Shown one piece after another: positions 41,130 through 49,775 of a DNA stretch of 64,000 nt. The stretch is from Paenibacillus_D sp047238105. Its GTDB lineage: Bacteria; Bacillota; Bacilli; Paenibacillales; Paenibacillaceae. Positions within the stretch are counted from its first letter, which is position 1; each line of letters opens with the position of its first letter. The DNA is taken from NCBI RefSeq assembly GCF_047238105.1, contig NZ_JBDFMD010000001.1, positions 744,001-808,000 on the forward strand. Direction: 5' to 3'. The translations under genes were made by a program, and so were the position numbers. A model generated the notes under the pieces. The model was given only the letters and a program-made list of their open reading frames with translations, had not been told where the DNA came from and did not search any database.

Positions 41130-42257
41130 ATGATGAACAACACGACGGCGATCCCCCAGGCAGCTGCTGGAACTAACGGCACGGACCTGTCCGGCATCCT
41201 TGGACAGCTGACCCCGATCGAGCTCCAGCAAGCGCGCCGGCTTGCAGACACCCTGTCGAGGGACGAATCCAGCTCTGTCGCCAGCTTCGGCAGCGCCATC
41301 CAGGAGGATATCGCTGCTTTTGCAGGCTCCATCCTCGCCCAGATCCGCAGCAGCGACAGCGGGGAGATCGGAAGTGCAGTCACCGAGCTGATCCTGACGC
41401 TGCAGCAGACGCCGACGGAAGAGAAGCCTGCACGCTCCCTGATGAAGCTGCCCTTTGTCGGCAAGCTGGTGGCAAGCGCCAAGCGAACAGCCCAGCAATC
41501 CCGCAGCCTTGAAGACCAGGTCGAGCTGATCCGTGACCGTCTCGACGCAGCCTACATCATGCTGCAGAAAGATATCCAACTGCTGGATATCGTGCTCAAG
41601 CGCAATTATGATTACTTCAAACAGTTGGATCTTCACATCGCCGCCGTACAGCTGCGTCTGGAGGAAGCCATCACAGAGGAGCGCCCGCGCCTGCAGCAAA
41701 AGGCAGCTGAAGGCAGCGACCCCTGGGCCGACCAGCGGGTGAGCGAGCTGGAAGACTTCATCCGCCGACTGGAGCTGAGGCTCGACGACTTCCGCCGGAC
41801 GAGATACATCTCGCTGGCACAAGCGCCTCGGATCCGCCTGCTGCAGCAAGGGGAACAACTGATGATGGAGAAAATCCAGTCCGTCATCTATAATCTGATC
41901 CCGCTCTGGAAGATGGATCTTGTCACAAGTATGGCCCAGGCGAGAGTCGGGCGGGCGCTGGACGTCCACAATCAGGTGAAAGAGCAGATCGAGACCAGCA
42001 TGCAGCGCAGCGCCGAACGGCATCGCGAGCTCACGCTTGAGGTGGCTGCTCGCAGTGAACAGGGCATGATCAGCATGGACACCCTGCGCTCCGTGCATCA
42101 GGAGCTGCTCATGACGCTGGAGGAGACGATGACGATCTATGATGAAGGCAGACAGCAGCGTTCCGAGGCCGAGGCTGAGCTGCAGCTGATGGAGCGTCAG
42201 TTGAAGGAGAAGCTGGCGGCCACGATCGGGCTCAGTCCAGGCGAACGCTACGCTTGA
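41130..42257 (+). CDS. TelA-family (toxic anion resistance) protein
   Basis: 375 residues, almost entirely helical with coiled-coil stretches and no membrane segment. Family segments include SLEDQVELIRDRLDAAYIML, LDIVLKRNYDYFKQLDLHIA, RLLQQGEQLMMEKIQSVIYN and LIPLWKMDLVTSMAQARVG. TelA proteins are linked to tellurite and cell-envelope stress resistance, but their biochemistry is unknown. It is the second gene after the XpaC-like gene, consistent with a shared envelope function. AAGGAGG is upstream. A very strong terminator follows. Confidence 0.92.
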   Translation: MMNNTTAIPQAAAGTNGTDLSGILGQLTPIELQQARRLADTLSRDESSSVASFGSAIQEDIAAFAGSILAQIRSSDSGEIGSAVTELILTLQQTPTEEKPARSLMKLPFVGKLVASAKRTAQQSRSLEDQVELIRDRLDAAYIMLQKDIQLLDIVLKRNYDYFKQLDLHIAAVQLRLEEAITEERPRLQQKAAEGSDPWADQRVSELEDFIRRLELRLDDFRRTRYISLAQAPRIRLLQQGEQLMMEKIQSVIYNLIPLWKMDLVTSMAQARVGRALDVHNQVKEQIETSMQRSAERHRELTLEVAARSEQGMISMDTLRSVHQELLMTLEETMTIYDEGRQQRSEAEAELQLMERQLKEKLAATIGLSPGERYA

Positions 42258-42271
42258 TTTATCCCGTTAAC

Positions 42272-42325
42272 GCACACCAAGAAGCCCTGCGTCGCAACAC
42301 TGCGACGCAGGGCTTTTTGGTGTGC
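42272..42325. terminator. Very strong bidirectional terminator
   Basis: A stem of about 25 bp (GCACACCAAGAAGCCCTGCG arm continuing GTCGCA) with a 4-nt loop and internal T-run GGCTTTTTGG, between telA and the convergent HTH gene. Confidence 0.92.
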
Positions 42326-42372
42326 ATGTTAAGTATGCACGGAGTGGGACTGCTTCCTCAGTTTCCTCCCCT

Positions 42373-42606
42373 TCATTCATAAGGTCGGTACTTCTCGCGC
42401 AACTGGCTCGCCATAGCTTTGCGCTCCTCCACATCGCCGCGCAAAAACAGCCTCACTGCGCCTTCCTCCAACACAGGGTTTAATTTCTTCCGTTTGACCA
42501 GCGAGGACAGGCTTTGTTTGGAAATTTGGAGATAGTCGCTCACAGCTGAAGCTGTCATGACATGCTGACGAATCAATCGGGTTAACTCCTCGCGTCTCAT
42601 CTTCAT
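42373..42606 (-). CDS. Small helix-turn-helix DNA-binding protein
   Basis: 77 residues. MTASAVSDYLQISKQSLSSL followed by VKRKKLNPVLEEGAVRLFLR is an excisionase/MerR-like winged helix, the type that recognises DNA as a small accessory regulator. The C-terminus is charged (ERKAMASQLREKYRPYE). The ATG at 42606 has TGAGGTG upstream. It is divergent from the 42722 gene. The target is not known; a prophage role is unlikely because no phage genes are near. Confidence 0.7.
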   Translation of the reverse strand: MKMRREELTRLIRQHVMTASAVSDYLQISKQSLSSLVKRKKLNPVLEEGAVRLFLRGDVEERKAMASQLREKYRPYE

Positions 42607-42674
42607 AATCACCTCATATTGCCAACCATATCATGCCTTGTCCGCCTAGTAAACCCCAAAGCTGAAATTCTCTG

Positions 42675-42703
42675 TTTACAAAGGTAAGTAGATATGATAT
42701 ATT
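42675..42703 (+). promoter_or_regulatory. Sigma-A promoter of the 42722 gene
   Basis: TTTACA (42675-42680), 17 nt, TATATT (42698-42703), about 20 nt before the coding start. Confidence 0.65.
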
Positions 42704-42721
42704 AAAGGTTATTTCCAAAAG

Positions 42722-42940
42722 GTGGTGACAATTACGAAAACCCCAAAGGAAGTTCTCCATGACGAAGATGTCCAGACTGCTTATGCTTTAGAAACCGTTC
42801 TTCATGTCTATTCCCTGCAAGCAGCAGACGGGCGGGCGTTAGCTGCCGGTATAGTGACCGACTGGAATGAAGAGGCGTTCTTTATCGATCATATTGCATA
42901 TATCCGGGACCGTCATGTCTTCCTGAACTTTGAGTCCTAG
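42722..42940 (+). CDS. Short conserved-looking protein of unknown function
   Basis: 72 residues from GTG (42722 or the adjacent GTG at 42725), with AAAAGG close upstream and a good promoter. The composition is acidic, with a beta-rich second half (GIVTDWNEEAFFIDHIAYIR, then DRHVFLNFES). No family recognised. A hairpin at 42976-43004 follows. Confidence 0.6.
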   Translation: MVTITKTPKEVLHDEDVQTAYALETVLHVYSLQAADGRALAAGIVTDWNEEAFFIDHIAYIRDRHVFLNFES

Positions 42941-42975
42941 ATTAAACCTCCCACATAAGCCCCAACTCAAAAACA

Positions 42976-43004
42976 CACCCTCGCCAGGCCAGCTGACGGG
43001 GGTG
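42976..43004. terminator. Terminator-like hairpin
   Basis: CACCC.CG.CAG and complement with a short loop, between the convergent 42722 gene and the yjcZ-type gene. It has no clear T-run. Confidence 0.4.
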
Positions 43005-43055
43005 CTGCACGGATAAAGCGTACGCTTCTCGAATCAGTTGAACCTTCTTAAGCTT

Positions 43056-43163
43056 CTAGTACAGGAACGTGCAGGAGATGATAACCAGCAGGATGAACAG
43101 GACAAGAATTGCGCCGGTGGATGTACCATGAAACCCGCCATAACCGCCTACAGCATTACCCAT
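43056..43163 (-). CDS. YjcZ-family sporulation peptide
   Basis: 35 residues: a glycine-rich N-terminus (MGNAVGGYGGFHGTS) followed by a hydrophobic helix (ILVLFILLVIISCTFLY) to the end. This is the signature of YjcZ/SscA-like small spore proteins of Bacillales. A strong SD (AAAGGAGG) lies 8 nt before the ATG. Such peptides are made in the mother cell and associate with the spore coat; that role here is by family analogy. Confidence 0.85.
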   Translation of the reverse strand: MGNAVGGYGGFHGTSTGAILVLFILLVIISCTFLY

Positions 43164-43354
43164 GTTGTTTCCTCCTTTAATTTAGGCTACACCACAACAT
43201 ATGCGACGGGCGGCCAGAGGACTGGGTGTTTTGGCAATTTTTATCGATCCCTGCGATTATGGGCGCTGTATCGATTATTTCTTCGCACCATGGATTATGC
43301 TATAATATTCAAACAGTATGCAAGTACAGGTCATAGATCCGTAAGGGAGGTCCA

Positions 43355-44293
43355 ATGAACAAAGTAAAACTATTCTCCGGCTCATCCAATCGGCCCCTTG
43401 CGGAGCAGATTTGCAAAAGTCTCGGTATCCCGCTGGGCAAGATCGACATCTCCCGGCTGGGAAGCGGCGAGATCCATGTCTCGTATGAGGAATCAATCCG
43501 GACATGCGATGTATTCATCGTCCAATCACTGTCGCATCCTGTCAATGAGAATCTTGTCGAGCTGCTCATTATGATCGATGCCGCCAAACGCGCTTCGGCC
43601 AAAACGATCAATCTCGTCATGCCTTATTACGGCTATGCCCGGCAAGAACGCAAATCGGCTCCTCGCGAACCCATCTCGGCCAAGCTCGTCGCAGACGTCC
43701 TGACCTCAGTGGGAGCAGACCGGCTGGTGACTATCGATCTCCATGCCGACCCAATCCAGGGCTTCTACGAGATCCCTGTCGATCATCTTACCGCGCTTGA
43801 TCTCATCACAGATTACCTGCGCAATAAGGGCATCGTCAATCCGGTGGTCGTCTCTCCCGATGCTGGACGGGCCGGAACCGCCGAGAAGCTGGCCGACAGT
43901 CTGGACTGTCCGTTCGCCATCATGATCAAGAACCGGCCAGCGCACAATATGTCGGAGATTACGCATATCATCGGCGAAGTCGAAGGGATGACACCGATCA
44001 TCATCGAGGATCTCATCGATACCGGCAGCACCATCGTCAATGTCGTCGAAGCTCTCAAGAAGAACGGCGCGAGCAATGCCTATGTCTGTGCGACGCACGG
44101 CCTGTTCTCCGCTGACGGCTTGCAAAAGCTGGATAACCCCAATATCGAGGAAGTCGTCATCACCGACACGATTGCCCTTCCCGAGAAGCACTCGTCCAGA
44201 TTCGTCATGATCCCGATGGCGCCCAGACTTGCGACTGCGATCCAGATCATCACCCAGGGCGGATCGATCGATACCTTGATCAAATCGCATTAG
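43355..44293 (+). CDS. prs: Ribose-phosphate pyrophosphokinase paralogue (divergent)
   Basis: 312 residues. It makes PRPP from ribose 5-phosphate and ATP if active. The fold is clearly Prs: IDISRLGSGEIHVSYEESIR, AKTINLVMPYYGYARQERK, TIDLHADPIQGFYEIPVDHL. Key sites differ from the usual enzyme: SPDAGRAG in place of SPDHGGVTRA, IKNRPAHN in place of the KRRPxxN catalytic loop, and EDLIDTGST in place of DDIIDTAGT. It is therefore probably the accessory paralogue, not the housekeeping enzyme. AAGGGAGG precedes the ATG. A TG-extended TATAAT at 43301-43306 is the likely promoter. Confidence 0.88.
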   Translation: MNKVKLFSGSSNRPLAEQICKSLGIPLGKIDISRLGSGEIHVSYEESIRTCDVFIVQSLSHPVNENLVELLIMIDAAKRASAKTINLVMPYYGYARQERKSAPREPISAKLVADVLTSVGADRLVTIDLHADPIQGFYEIPVDHLTALDLITDYLRNKGIVNPVVVSPDAGRAGTAEKLADSLDCPFAIMIKNRPAHNMSEITHIIGEVEGMTPIIIEDLIDTGSTIVNVVEALKKNGASNAYVCATHGLFSADGLQKLDNPNIEEVVITDTIALPEKHSSRFVMIPMAPRLATAIQIITQGGSIDTLIKSH

Positions 44294-44333
44294 AGTAGAC
44301 CCACAAAGCAAGATTCATCTTCAAAATAAAACC

Positions 44334-44380
44334 AAGGGGCTGTCCCAAAAGTCATTTTAGATGACTATGGGATGCCCCTT
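44334..44380. terminator. Long near-perfect hairpin between convergent genes
   Basis: Nested arms AAGGGGC, TCCCA and AGTCAT pair with ATGACT, TGGGA and GCCCCTT around a 5-nt loop. It can end transcription from both prs and the MHYT kinase operon. The sequence also looks like the end of a dispersed repeat. Confidence 0.7.
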
Positions 44381-44408
44381 CTTCAAGTTGAGCCCCTCGC
44401 TGCGACGG

Positions 44409-46022
44409 CTATCCGGCCGCTCCGGCCGAGGCGTGGGACAAGGCGGACGGACCGATTGCCGACGCCGGGATCCAGAATAGAAACGTGCTGCCCTGCCCCG
44501 GTTCGCTGCTGACCTCCATCTCACCCTCCATCATTTCGATGAAGTGCTTGCTGATCGCCAGTCCCAAACCGGTGCCGCCATAAAGGCGGGTTGTCGATGC
44601 ATCCGCTTGCGTAAAGGGCTGGAACAGGTTATTCAATTGCTCCGGAGCGATCCCGATCCCGCTGTCTTGTACACGGAATTGATATCCGGCCACCCCGTCC
44701 CGCTCCAAGTGGATCACTCCCAGCTTCACCAGGCCGCTCTTCGTGAATTTGGCTGCATTGCTGAGCAGATTGAGCAGCACCTGCTTCAGCTTGGTCAGAT
44801 CGGCAGTGATGTCGCCGGCCACATATTCAATCTCCAGCCGATTATCGTTATTTCGGATGAGTGGTGCTACCGAGGACTCTACATCCATGATCAGCTCCGC
44901 CACAGAGAATGTTTCTACATACGTCTCCATCTTCTCCGCTTCAATCTTGGAGATGTCGAGGATGTCATTGATTAATGCAAGCAGATGATTGCCGGAGCGT
45001 CTGATCTTGTCCAGATCTTCGACCATCGCTTCCTGACCGAGATCCTCCGCCTCTTCCATCAACATCTCGCTATAGCCGATGATCGCATTAAGCGGCGTGC
45101 GCAGCTCATGACTCATATTGGCCAGGAAACGGCTTTTGATCAGATTGGCTTCGATGGCCTCGTCATGCGCCTGCTCAAGCTCTGCCGTGCGCTGGGCAAC
45201 CAGATCCTCCAGATGCAAGTTCAGCAGCTGCAGCTCGCGGTTCTTCTCGCGGATCTCGTCAGATTGCTGCTGCAGCTGGTTGTCTTTGAGCGAGAAGCGG
45301 TTGGAGATCATCATGCTGAGCAATGAAAGTCCCAGCGTGAACAGCGTCCCGATCGTGATCATATAAGCAAGCGAAGTCTGATCGAGCAGGATGCCATTGG
45401 ACATCTGCGAAGGGTCTCGCTGTTCAAAATGGGCCGCCATCATGCCTGTATAATGCATGCCGACGACAGCCGTACCCATAATGAGGCCACTGCCAAGCTT
45501 CTTCCAGATCTCTCGCTTCCCGCTGGTGTGGCGGAAATAAAAAGCCAGCCACAACGCGGCAACGGAAGCTGCGACAGCAATCAGAATCGAAAGTCCAAAC
45601 ATCAGGCGGTCGTATACAATATCGATCTGCATGGCAGCCATGCCGATATAGTGCATACAGGAAATACCCGCAGCCAGCGTCAATCCGCCAAGCAGCAGCC
45701 GCCTGAGCGGCAGCTCGGGACGGCTGACGCAGATGAGCGAGAGCAAGGCGCCGGCAAAAGCGGCGAATACGGATACAATAACAAGCCCCATATCATAGGG
45801 AATCGGTACAGGCAGCGAGAACGCCAACATCCCGACAAAATGCATGGACCAGATCCCCATCCCCATCACAGCCGCGCCAAACATCAGCCAGCCCCAGCGG
45901 ATCCCGCCGCGGGCGTTGCTGGTTCGTCCTGCCAGATCAAGCAGTGTGTATGACGCGGCAACTGCGATGATATAGGAGAAGACGACCAGTACCGCATCAT
46001 GGCTGCCATGCATATGCCCCAT
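44409..46022 (-). CDS. MHYT-domain sensor histidine kinase
   Basis: 537 residues. Seven hydrophobic helices in the first 250 residues carry three MHYT-type motifs (MHFVGM, MHYIGM, MHYTGM), proposed to bind metal and sense O2, CO or NO. After a coiled-coil linker comes a complete kinase core: ANMSHELRTPLNAIIGYSEM (phospho-His), LLNLLSNAAKFTKSG (N box), VQDSGIGI (G1) and GTGLGLAISKHF (G2). There is no attached receiver and no adjacent response regulator. GAGGAGG precedes the ATG. It is the last gene of the heme oxygenase-phytochrome run, 36 bp after DUF423. Confidence 0.93.
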   Translation of the reverse strand: MGHMHGSHDAVLVVFSYIIAVAASYTLLDLAGRTSNARGGIRWGWLMFGAAVMGMGIWSMHFVGMLAFSLPVPIPYDMGLVIVSVFAAFAGALLSLICVSRPELPLRRLLLGGLTLAAGISCMHYIGMAAMQIDIVYDRLMFGLSILIAVAASVAALWLAFYFRHTSGKREIWKKLGSGLIMGTAVVGMHYTGMMAAHFEQRDPSQMSNGILLDQTSLAYMITIGTLFTLGLSLLSMMISNRFSLKDNQLQQQSDEIREKNRELQLLNLHLEDLVAQRTAELEQAHDEAIEANLIKSRFLANMSHELRTPLNAIIGYSEMLMEEAEDLGQEAMVEDLDKIRRSGNHLLALINDILDISKIEAEKMETYVETFSVAELIMDVESSVAPLIRNNDNRLEIEYVAGDITADLTKLKQVLLNLLSNAAKFTKSGLVKLGVIHLERDGVAGYQFRVQDSGIGIAPEQLNNLFQPFTQADASTTRLYGGTGLGLAISKHFIEMMEGEMEVSSEPGQGSTFLFWIPASAIGPSALSHASAGAAG

Positions 46023-46058
46023 GGTTGAACCTCCTCAGATGTTATCAAATGGCATGCA

Positions 46059-46430
46059 CTAGTTTTGCAGAATTGCAGCGATCAGAATCCCCCAGCCGAC
46101 GATGAAAGCCAGCCCGCCAAGAGGCGTAATCGCGCCTAGCTTGCGTATGCCGGTCATGCTTAGAATGTACAAGGAGCCGCTGAACAAGACGATACCGGCG
46201 AACAATACCCAGCCTGCCGATGCGGCTAGGGAAGGCGCTGCCAGCTCAGAACCGAGTAAACCGACGATCAGGATGCCCAGCGCATGAGCGATATGGTACT
46301 GTACCCCGGTCTGATAGATTGCCAGTTGTTCAGGCTTCAGTTTTTTCTTCAGGGCATGGGCGCCGAAGGCCCCCAGGATGACAGAGATCATCATATTCAG
46401 ACTGCCCAGCAGCAGCAAGGTTTGCATCAT
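46059..46430 (-). CDS. DUF423 small membrane protein (YwdK-like)
   Basis: 123 residues with four hydrophobic helices and the DUF423 pattern: LGAFGAHALKKKLKPEQLAI then YQTGVQYHIAHALGILIVGL. Function is unknown. It is 14 bp after the phytochrome gene and 36 bp before the MHYT kinase, on the same strand, so it appears to be in the same operon. GGGAGG is before the ATG pair. Confidence 0.9.
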   Translation of the reverse strand: MMQTLLLLGSLNMMISVILGAFGAHALKKKLKPEQLAIYQTGVQYHIAHALGILIVGLLGSELAAPSLAASAGWVLFAGIVLFSGSLYILSMTGIRKLGAITPLGGLAFIVGWGILIAAILQN

Positions 46431-46444
46431 GTATATCCTCCCTT

Positions 46445-48988
46445 TTACATGCTGACCACGCGGTTCTTGCCGGAGCGTTTGGCCTGCGCCAGCGCTTTCT
46501 CGGCCCCGCGGATCAGTCTGGCATGACTGCGCTGCAGCGTCGGCACCGTAGAAGCGACACCGATGCTGACCGTCAGCGAATCACCTGCCTCCAGTTGATC
46601 CATCGGGATCTGTACCGACATGACTGCCTGGCGGATATCCTCTGCCAGTACTGCCATGGCCTCCAGCGTCGTATCCGGCTTGTAAAGCGCGAAGGTGCCG
46701 CCGCTGTAACGGGCGATGAATGCATCCTCCTGTTTGCCGAACGCGCTGAGCACATCAGCTACCCACTGCAGGCAGAGATCTCCGCCGTGGAAGCCCTGGA
46801 GCGTGTTGTACACCTTGAAGTTGTCAATGTCCAGCATCATCAGAGACAACGGCTTCTCTTCACTAAGAGAGCGCCCCCACTCATGATAAAGCGATTCTTC
46901 GAAGTAGCGCCGGTTCGGGATCTCGGTTAACGGATCCAGATTCATATACTTCTGTAATTGGTCGGTCACATCGGAATAACTCTCTTCCTGGCGCTGGCCT
47001 CCTGCCCGGTCCCTGACGATGATCCAATAAGAAGTCTTGCCGCCGAACTGGACCTGAGCAGCGGTAAGCTCAACCTGCAGTTCTGTGCCGTCCAGAGCGG
47101 TCAGCGTCTCATTCATCGAGGACAGCTGTTCGGAGGAATGCTCCAGCCGCTCAAGCTCCGCGAGCAGCCCCTCTTCCGCAGTGCTTCGGAGCAGCTCTTC
47201 GATCTGCCTGCCATGCAGCGCTTCGGGCTCAGACGCCCGGAGCAGCCGCGCTGCCCCGTCGTTGCAGTAGACGATCTCGCGCTCTGTCAGCGTGAAGAAG
47301 GCAGCCGACGAGATCTCCATCAGCTGCATGTAACGCTTCTCGTTTTCCTTGATGATGCGCATGTTGAGCAGCGCCTTCTCTTCCGCCTGCAGCAGCTGGT
47401 GCTCGGTACGCTTGAGCATGATGCTGTTGAAATCCGGCATGACCCGGATCTCGATCTCCCGCCATGGCAGCGCACTGGACTCCACGATCTCCCTCCACTT
47501 CTCGAACGATTTGCGGGGGCTCAGACGCATCCCGTCATCCTCCTGGATGACCGCTTTGGCAGGATCGCCAGCCCAATCTACGATTTGGATCACCTCCGGT
47601 CGGAACCAGAGGATAAATTCGTTGTGCTCTGCGGAGAGCGCCAGATACATGACCCCGGAGACCAGATGCTTATAAGCCTTTGCCGGCTCGTATTCCTTGC
47701 TGAGCCTGGACGTATGATAGACCGATCCCGTCGTCTGCTTCGCCAGCCAGGATGCCAGCTCCCCGACCTGACTGCGGCTCGGCGTCGCGCCGAACAGCGT
47801 GAGCTCGTTCTGATAGCAGACAGCGGCACCGGATGCTTTCATGAGGTTCAGCAGGGAGGCTTCTTCAGCCTTTAGCCGCTGCATCACAGCTGTAGCTGTC
47901 GTGTTGCCGATGAAGATGCTCGAGAGCTGATTCACTTTGGTCTTCATCTCTACTTCTTCCTGATAATCATCGAGCTGCTGCCGCTGATACAACTCATTGG
48001 AGAAAAACGCGCCAAGGAAATTGCACAGATTGCGCAGACGGTGATTGACATATTTGACTTCATTGTGATGACAGGTAATTAGTCCCCATAGCTTCCCGGC
48101 ATGGATCAGCGAGATCGTCATCGTTGCCTGGACGCCCATATTTTGCAAATATTCGATATGCAGGGGAGACACGCTCCGCAGTGTCGACAGGCTTAGATTG
48201 AGCGGCTTGCCGGACTGCGGTTGCAGAACAGGCAGGATTGGGACTGGCTTGTAATTCACATCGATGATCATACGGAGCCAATTGCGCAGATACAGCTCGC
48301 GTGCCTGTCTGGGGATGTCGGAGGCCGGATAGTGGTGACCCAGAAACGGCTCCAGCCCTTTTTTCTTCGCTTCAGCAATGACCTTGCCGTTCCAGTTCTC
48401 ATCGAACTCGTAAACCATGACCCGGTCGTACCCGAGGATCAGCCGCAGCTGCTCGGCCGTCACCTGACTGGCCTCGAGACGGCTCCCGGTCTGTTTCATA
48501 ATGTTGAAGAACGTCTGGATCCATTCAAAATCCCGCTGATCGGCAAAAATATCGCCGTCTCCTTCTTCGAGCTCCAGAATCAGTAGCTCTTCGCTCTCAT
48601 GCATGATCGCGAAGAAAGGTGCCTCGCCGCCAGCCGTGCGGACCGTAACGTGCATATAATTGAGGGCAGACGGCACGGCACGATTGCGATACCTCTGCAA
48701 TATGCTGTCGATCTGCGGCTCCTCGATCAGGTCGCTGAGCGCCATGCCAAGGATGTCCTGGTGTCCGATCCCAATCATGTGCTCTGAATTGGTGCTGCAC
48801 TGGACAACCTTGTAATCGTCCAATGTTACTGCAAGCAGCAGGCCGTGGGGCTGTATGCTGCCAGGGATATGGATGGGTTCCTTGTCGCAATTGGTCAGAT
48901 CGATCGGATCTTGGAGGATGTAATCTCCATCCGTGAGGAGCGTTCGGTTTAGCAATTCTTTGTTGGCAGGGTTGCTCGCGTCAGACAT
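46445..48988 (-). CDS. Bacteriophytochrome with C-terminal PAS and degenerate GGDEF domain
   Basis: 847 residues. Domain order: PAS (about 20-125), GAF (about 140-310), PHY (about 325-500), PAS (about 555-670), GGDEF-like (about 690-845). Cys34 (DLTNCDKEPIHIPGSIQPHG) is placed to attach biliverdin, and HHYPASDIPRQAREL is the chromophore-contact motif, so the photosensory core looks complete. The output domain keeps LDIDNFKVYNT but its signature reads RYSGGTFALY where active cyclases have RYGGDEF; the catalytic acid is lost. It lies directly after the heme oxygenase gene, which would supply biliverdin. The ATG at 48988 is chosen over 48997 for SD spacing. Confidence 0.93.
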   Translation of the reverse strand: MSDASNPANKELLNRTLLTDGDYILQDPIDLTNCDKEPIHIPGSIQPHGLLLAVTLDDYKVVQCSTNSEHMIGIGHQDILGMALSDLIEEPQIDSILQRYRNRAVPSALNYMHVTVRTAGGEAPFFAIMHESEELLILELEEGDGDIFADQRDFEWIQTFFNIMKQTGSRLEASQVTAEQLRLILGYDRVMVYEFDENWNGKVIAEAKKKGLEPFLGHHYPASDIPRQARELYLRNWLRMIIDVNYKPVPILPVLQPQSGKPLNLSLSTLRSVSPLHIEYLQNMGVQATMTISLIHAGKLWGLITCHHNEVKYVNHRLRNLCNFLGAFFSNELYQRQQLDDYQEEVEMKTKVNQLSSIFIGNTTATAVMQRLKAEEASLLNLMKASGAAVCYQNELTLFGATPSRSQVGELASWLAKQTTGSVYHTSRLSKEYEPAKAYKHLVSGVMYLALSAEHNEFILWFRPEVIQIVDWAGDPAKAVIQEDDGMRLSPRKSFEKWREIVESSALPWREIEIRVMPDFNSIMLKRTEHQLLQAEEKALLNMRIIKENEKRYMQLMEISSAAFFTLTEREIVYCNDGAARLLRASEPEALHGRQIEELLRSTAEEGLLAELERLEHSSEQLSSMNETLTALDGTELQVELTAAQVQFGGKTSYWIIVRDRAGGQRQEESYSDVTDQLQKYMNLDPLTEIPNRRYFEESLYHEWGRSLSEEKPLSLMMLDIDNFKVYNTLQGFHGGDLCLQWVADVLSAFGKQEDAFIARYSGGTFALYKPDTTLEAMAVLAEDIRQAVMSVQIPMDQLEAGDSLTVSIGVASTVPTLQRSHARLIRGAEKALAQAKRSGKNRVVSM

Positions 48989-49015
48989 CCGGTCCATTCC
49001 CTTCTATGAGATGCA

Positions 49016-49630
49016 TCAAAGCGCCGCCGGCACTTCTCTGCCTGTTATCCAGCAATCGAGAAGCACGAACGTCTCCCGGGCAGCTGCTATCATCTGTTCT
49101 TCCTTCTCGGCGGTATCCGCCTCTTCCTCAAGCTCCTGCCGGAATTCCTGCCAGCGCTCGCGGGTATGTGGACCATAGCTGTAGAAATACCGGCAGTTCT
49201 CTTGCGGGTCAACCGGCAAAACCTGCGCCAGCTTCTTGGCGATCATCTGACCGCCAAGCGTAGACCCTTCCAGGACGTAAAGACTGCCGAGCGCCCTGGC
49301 ACGCGTGGTCAGGTCCGGAAGAGCGTCGCACAGCGGCAGACGATCCAGCTCCTGACGTTTTACTCCCAGAGCCGTCAGATCCTGCTCCAGCCACTTCGTC
49401 TTGTTGCGAGACGGTTCGCTGAGCGCGCTGCCGTGCGGATGCTCCACCTCGTGCAGCCGGGCTTCCCATGGCTTGATGAAACCGTAGAACTTCATTAAGT
49501 AATCTTTATATTTTTCCATCGAGAGACTGTTGTTCATAATGGCTGCCGCGTATTCGTTTTTCTCGATGTGCTCATGCATCGGCGCCGTTTCTTCCTTTAG
49601 ACGGGTTAGGATTGTCGAAGCTGTAGACAT
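49016..49630 (-). CDS. Biliverdin-producing heme oxygenase
   Basis: 204 residues of the HemO/BphO all-helical fold. It cleaves heme to biliverdin, CO and Fe2+. The proximal His is in TAPMHEHIEKNEYAA and the distal-helix glycines in LGSLYVLEGSTLGGQMIAKK. The start is the ATG at 49630 with AAGGAGG 8 nt upstream. The phytochrome gene begins 27 bp downstream of its stop, so the chromophore and its apoprotein are made together. Confidence 0.95.
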   Translation of the reverse strand: MSTASTILTRLKEETAPMHEHIEKNEYAAAIMNNSLSMEKYKDYLMKFYGFIKPWEARLHEVEHPHGSALSEPSRNKTKWLEQDLTALGVKRQELDRLPLCDALPDLTTRARALGSLYVLEGSTLGGQMIAKKLAQVLPVDPQENCRYFYSYGPHTRERWQEFRQELEEEADTAEKEEQMIAAARETFVLLDCWITGREVPAAL

Positions 49631-49725
49631 GGTTCTAGCCTCCTTCACAATACTATAATCATACCATTAATTCACTTTGAAAAGCACTAGCTGAGGCGAA
49701 GCGTTTTGGACGCACAAACAAAAAG

Positions 49726-49763
49726 CAGGAGCACGACTCGTTTACGAGTTGCGTACCCCTGCA
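49726..49763 (-). terminator. Terminator of the inositol operon
   Basis: Interrupted stem GCAGG.ACG.ACTCGT and complement with a 2-nt loop; on the minus strand it is followed by TTTTTGTTTGTG. It begins about 12 nt after the iolB stop. Confidence 0.85.
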
Positions 49764-49775
49764 AAAGATAAAGAG

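Noticed and set aside
42373..42606. Prophage or excisionase locus
   Set aside because: The small HTH protein stands alone; no integrase, att repeats or phage genes nearby.
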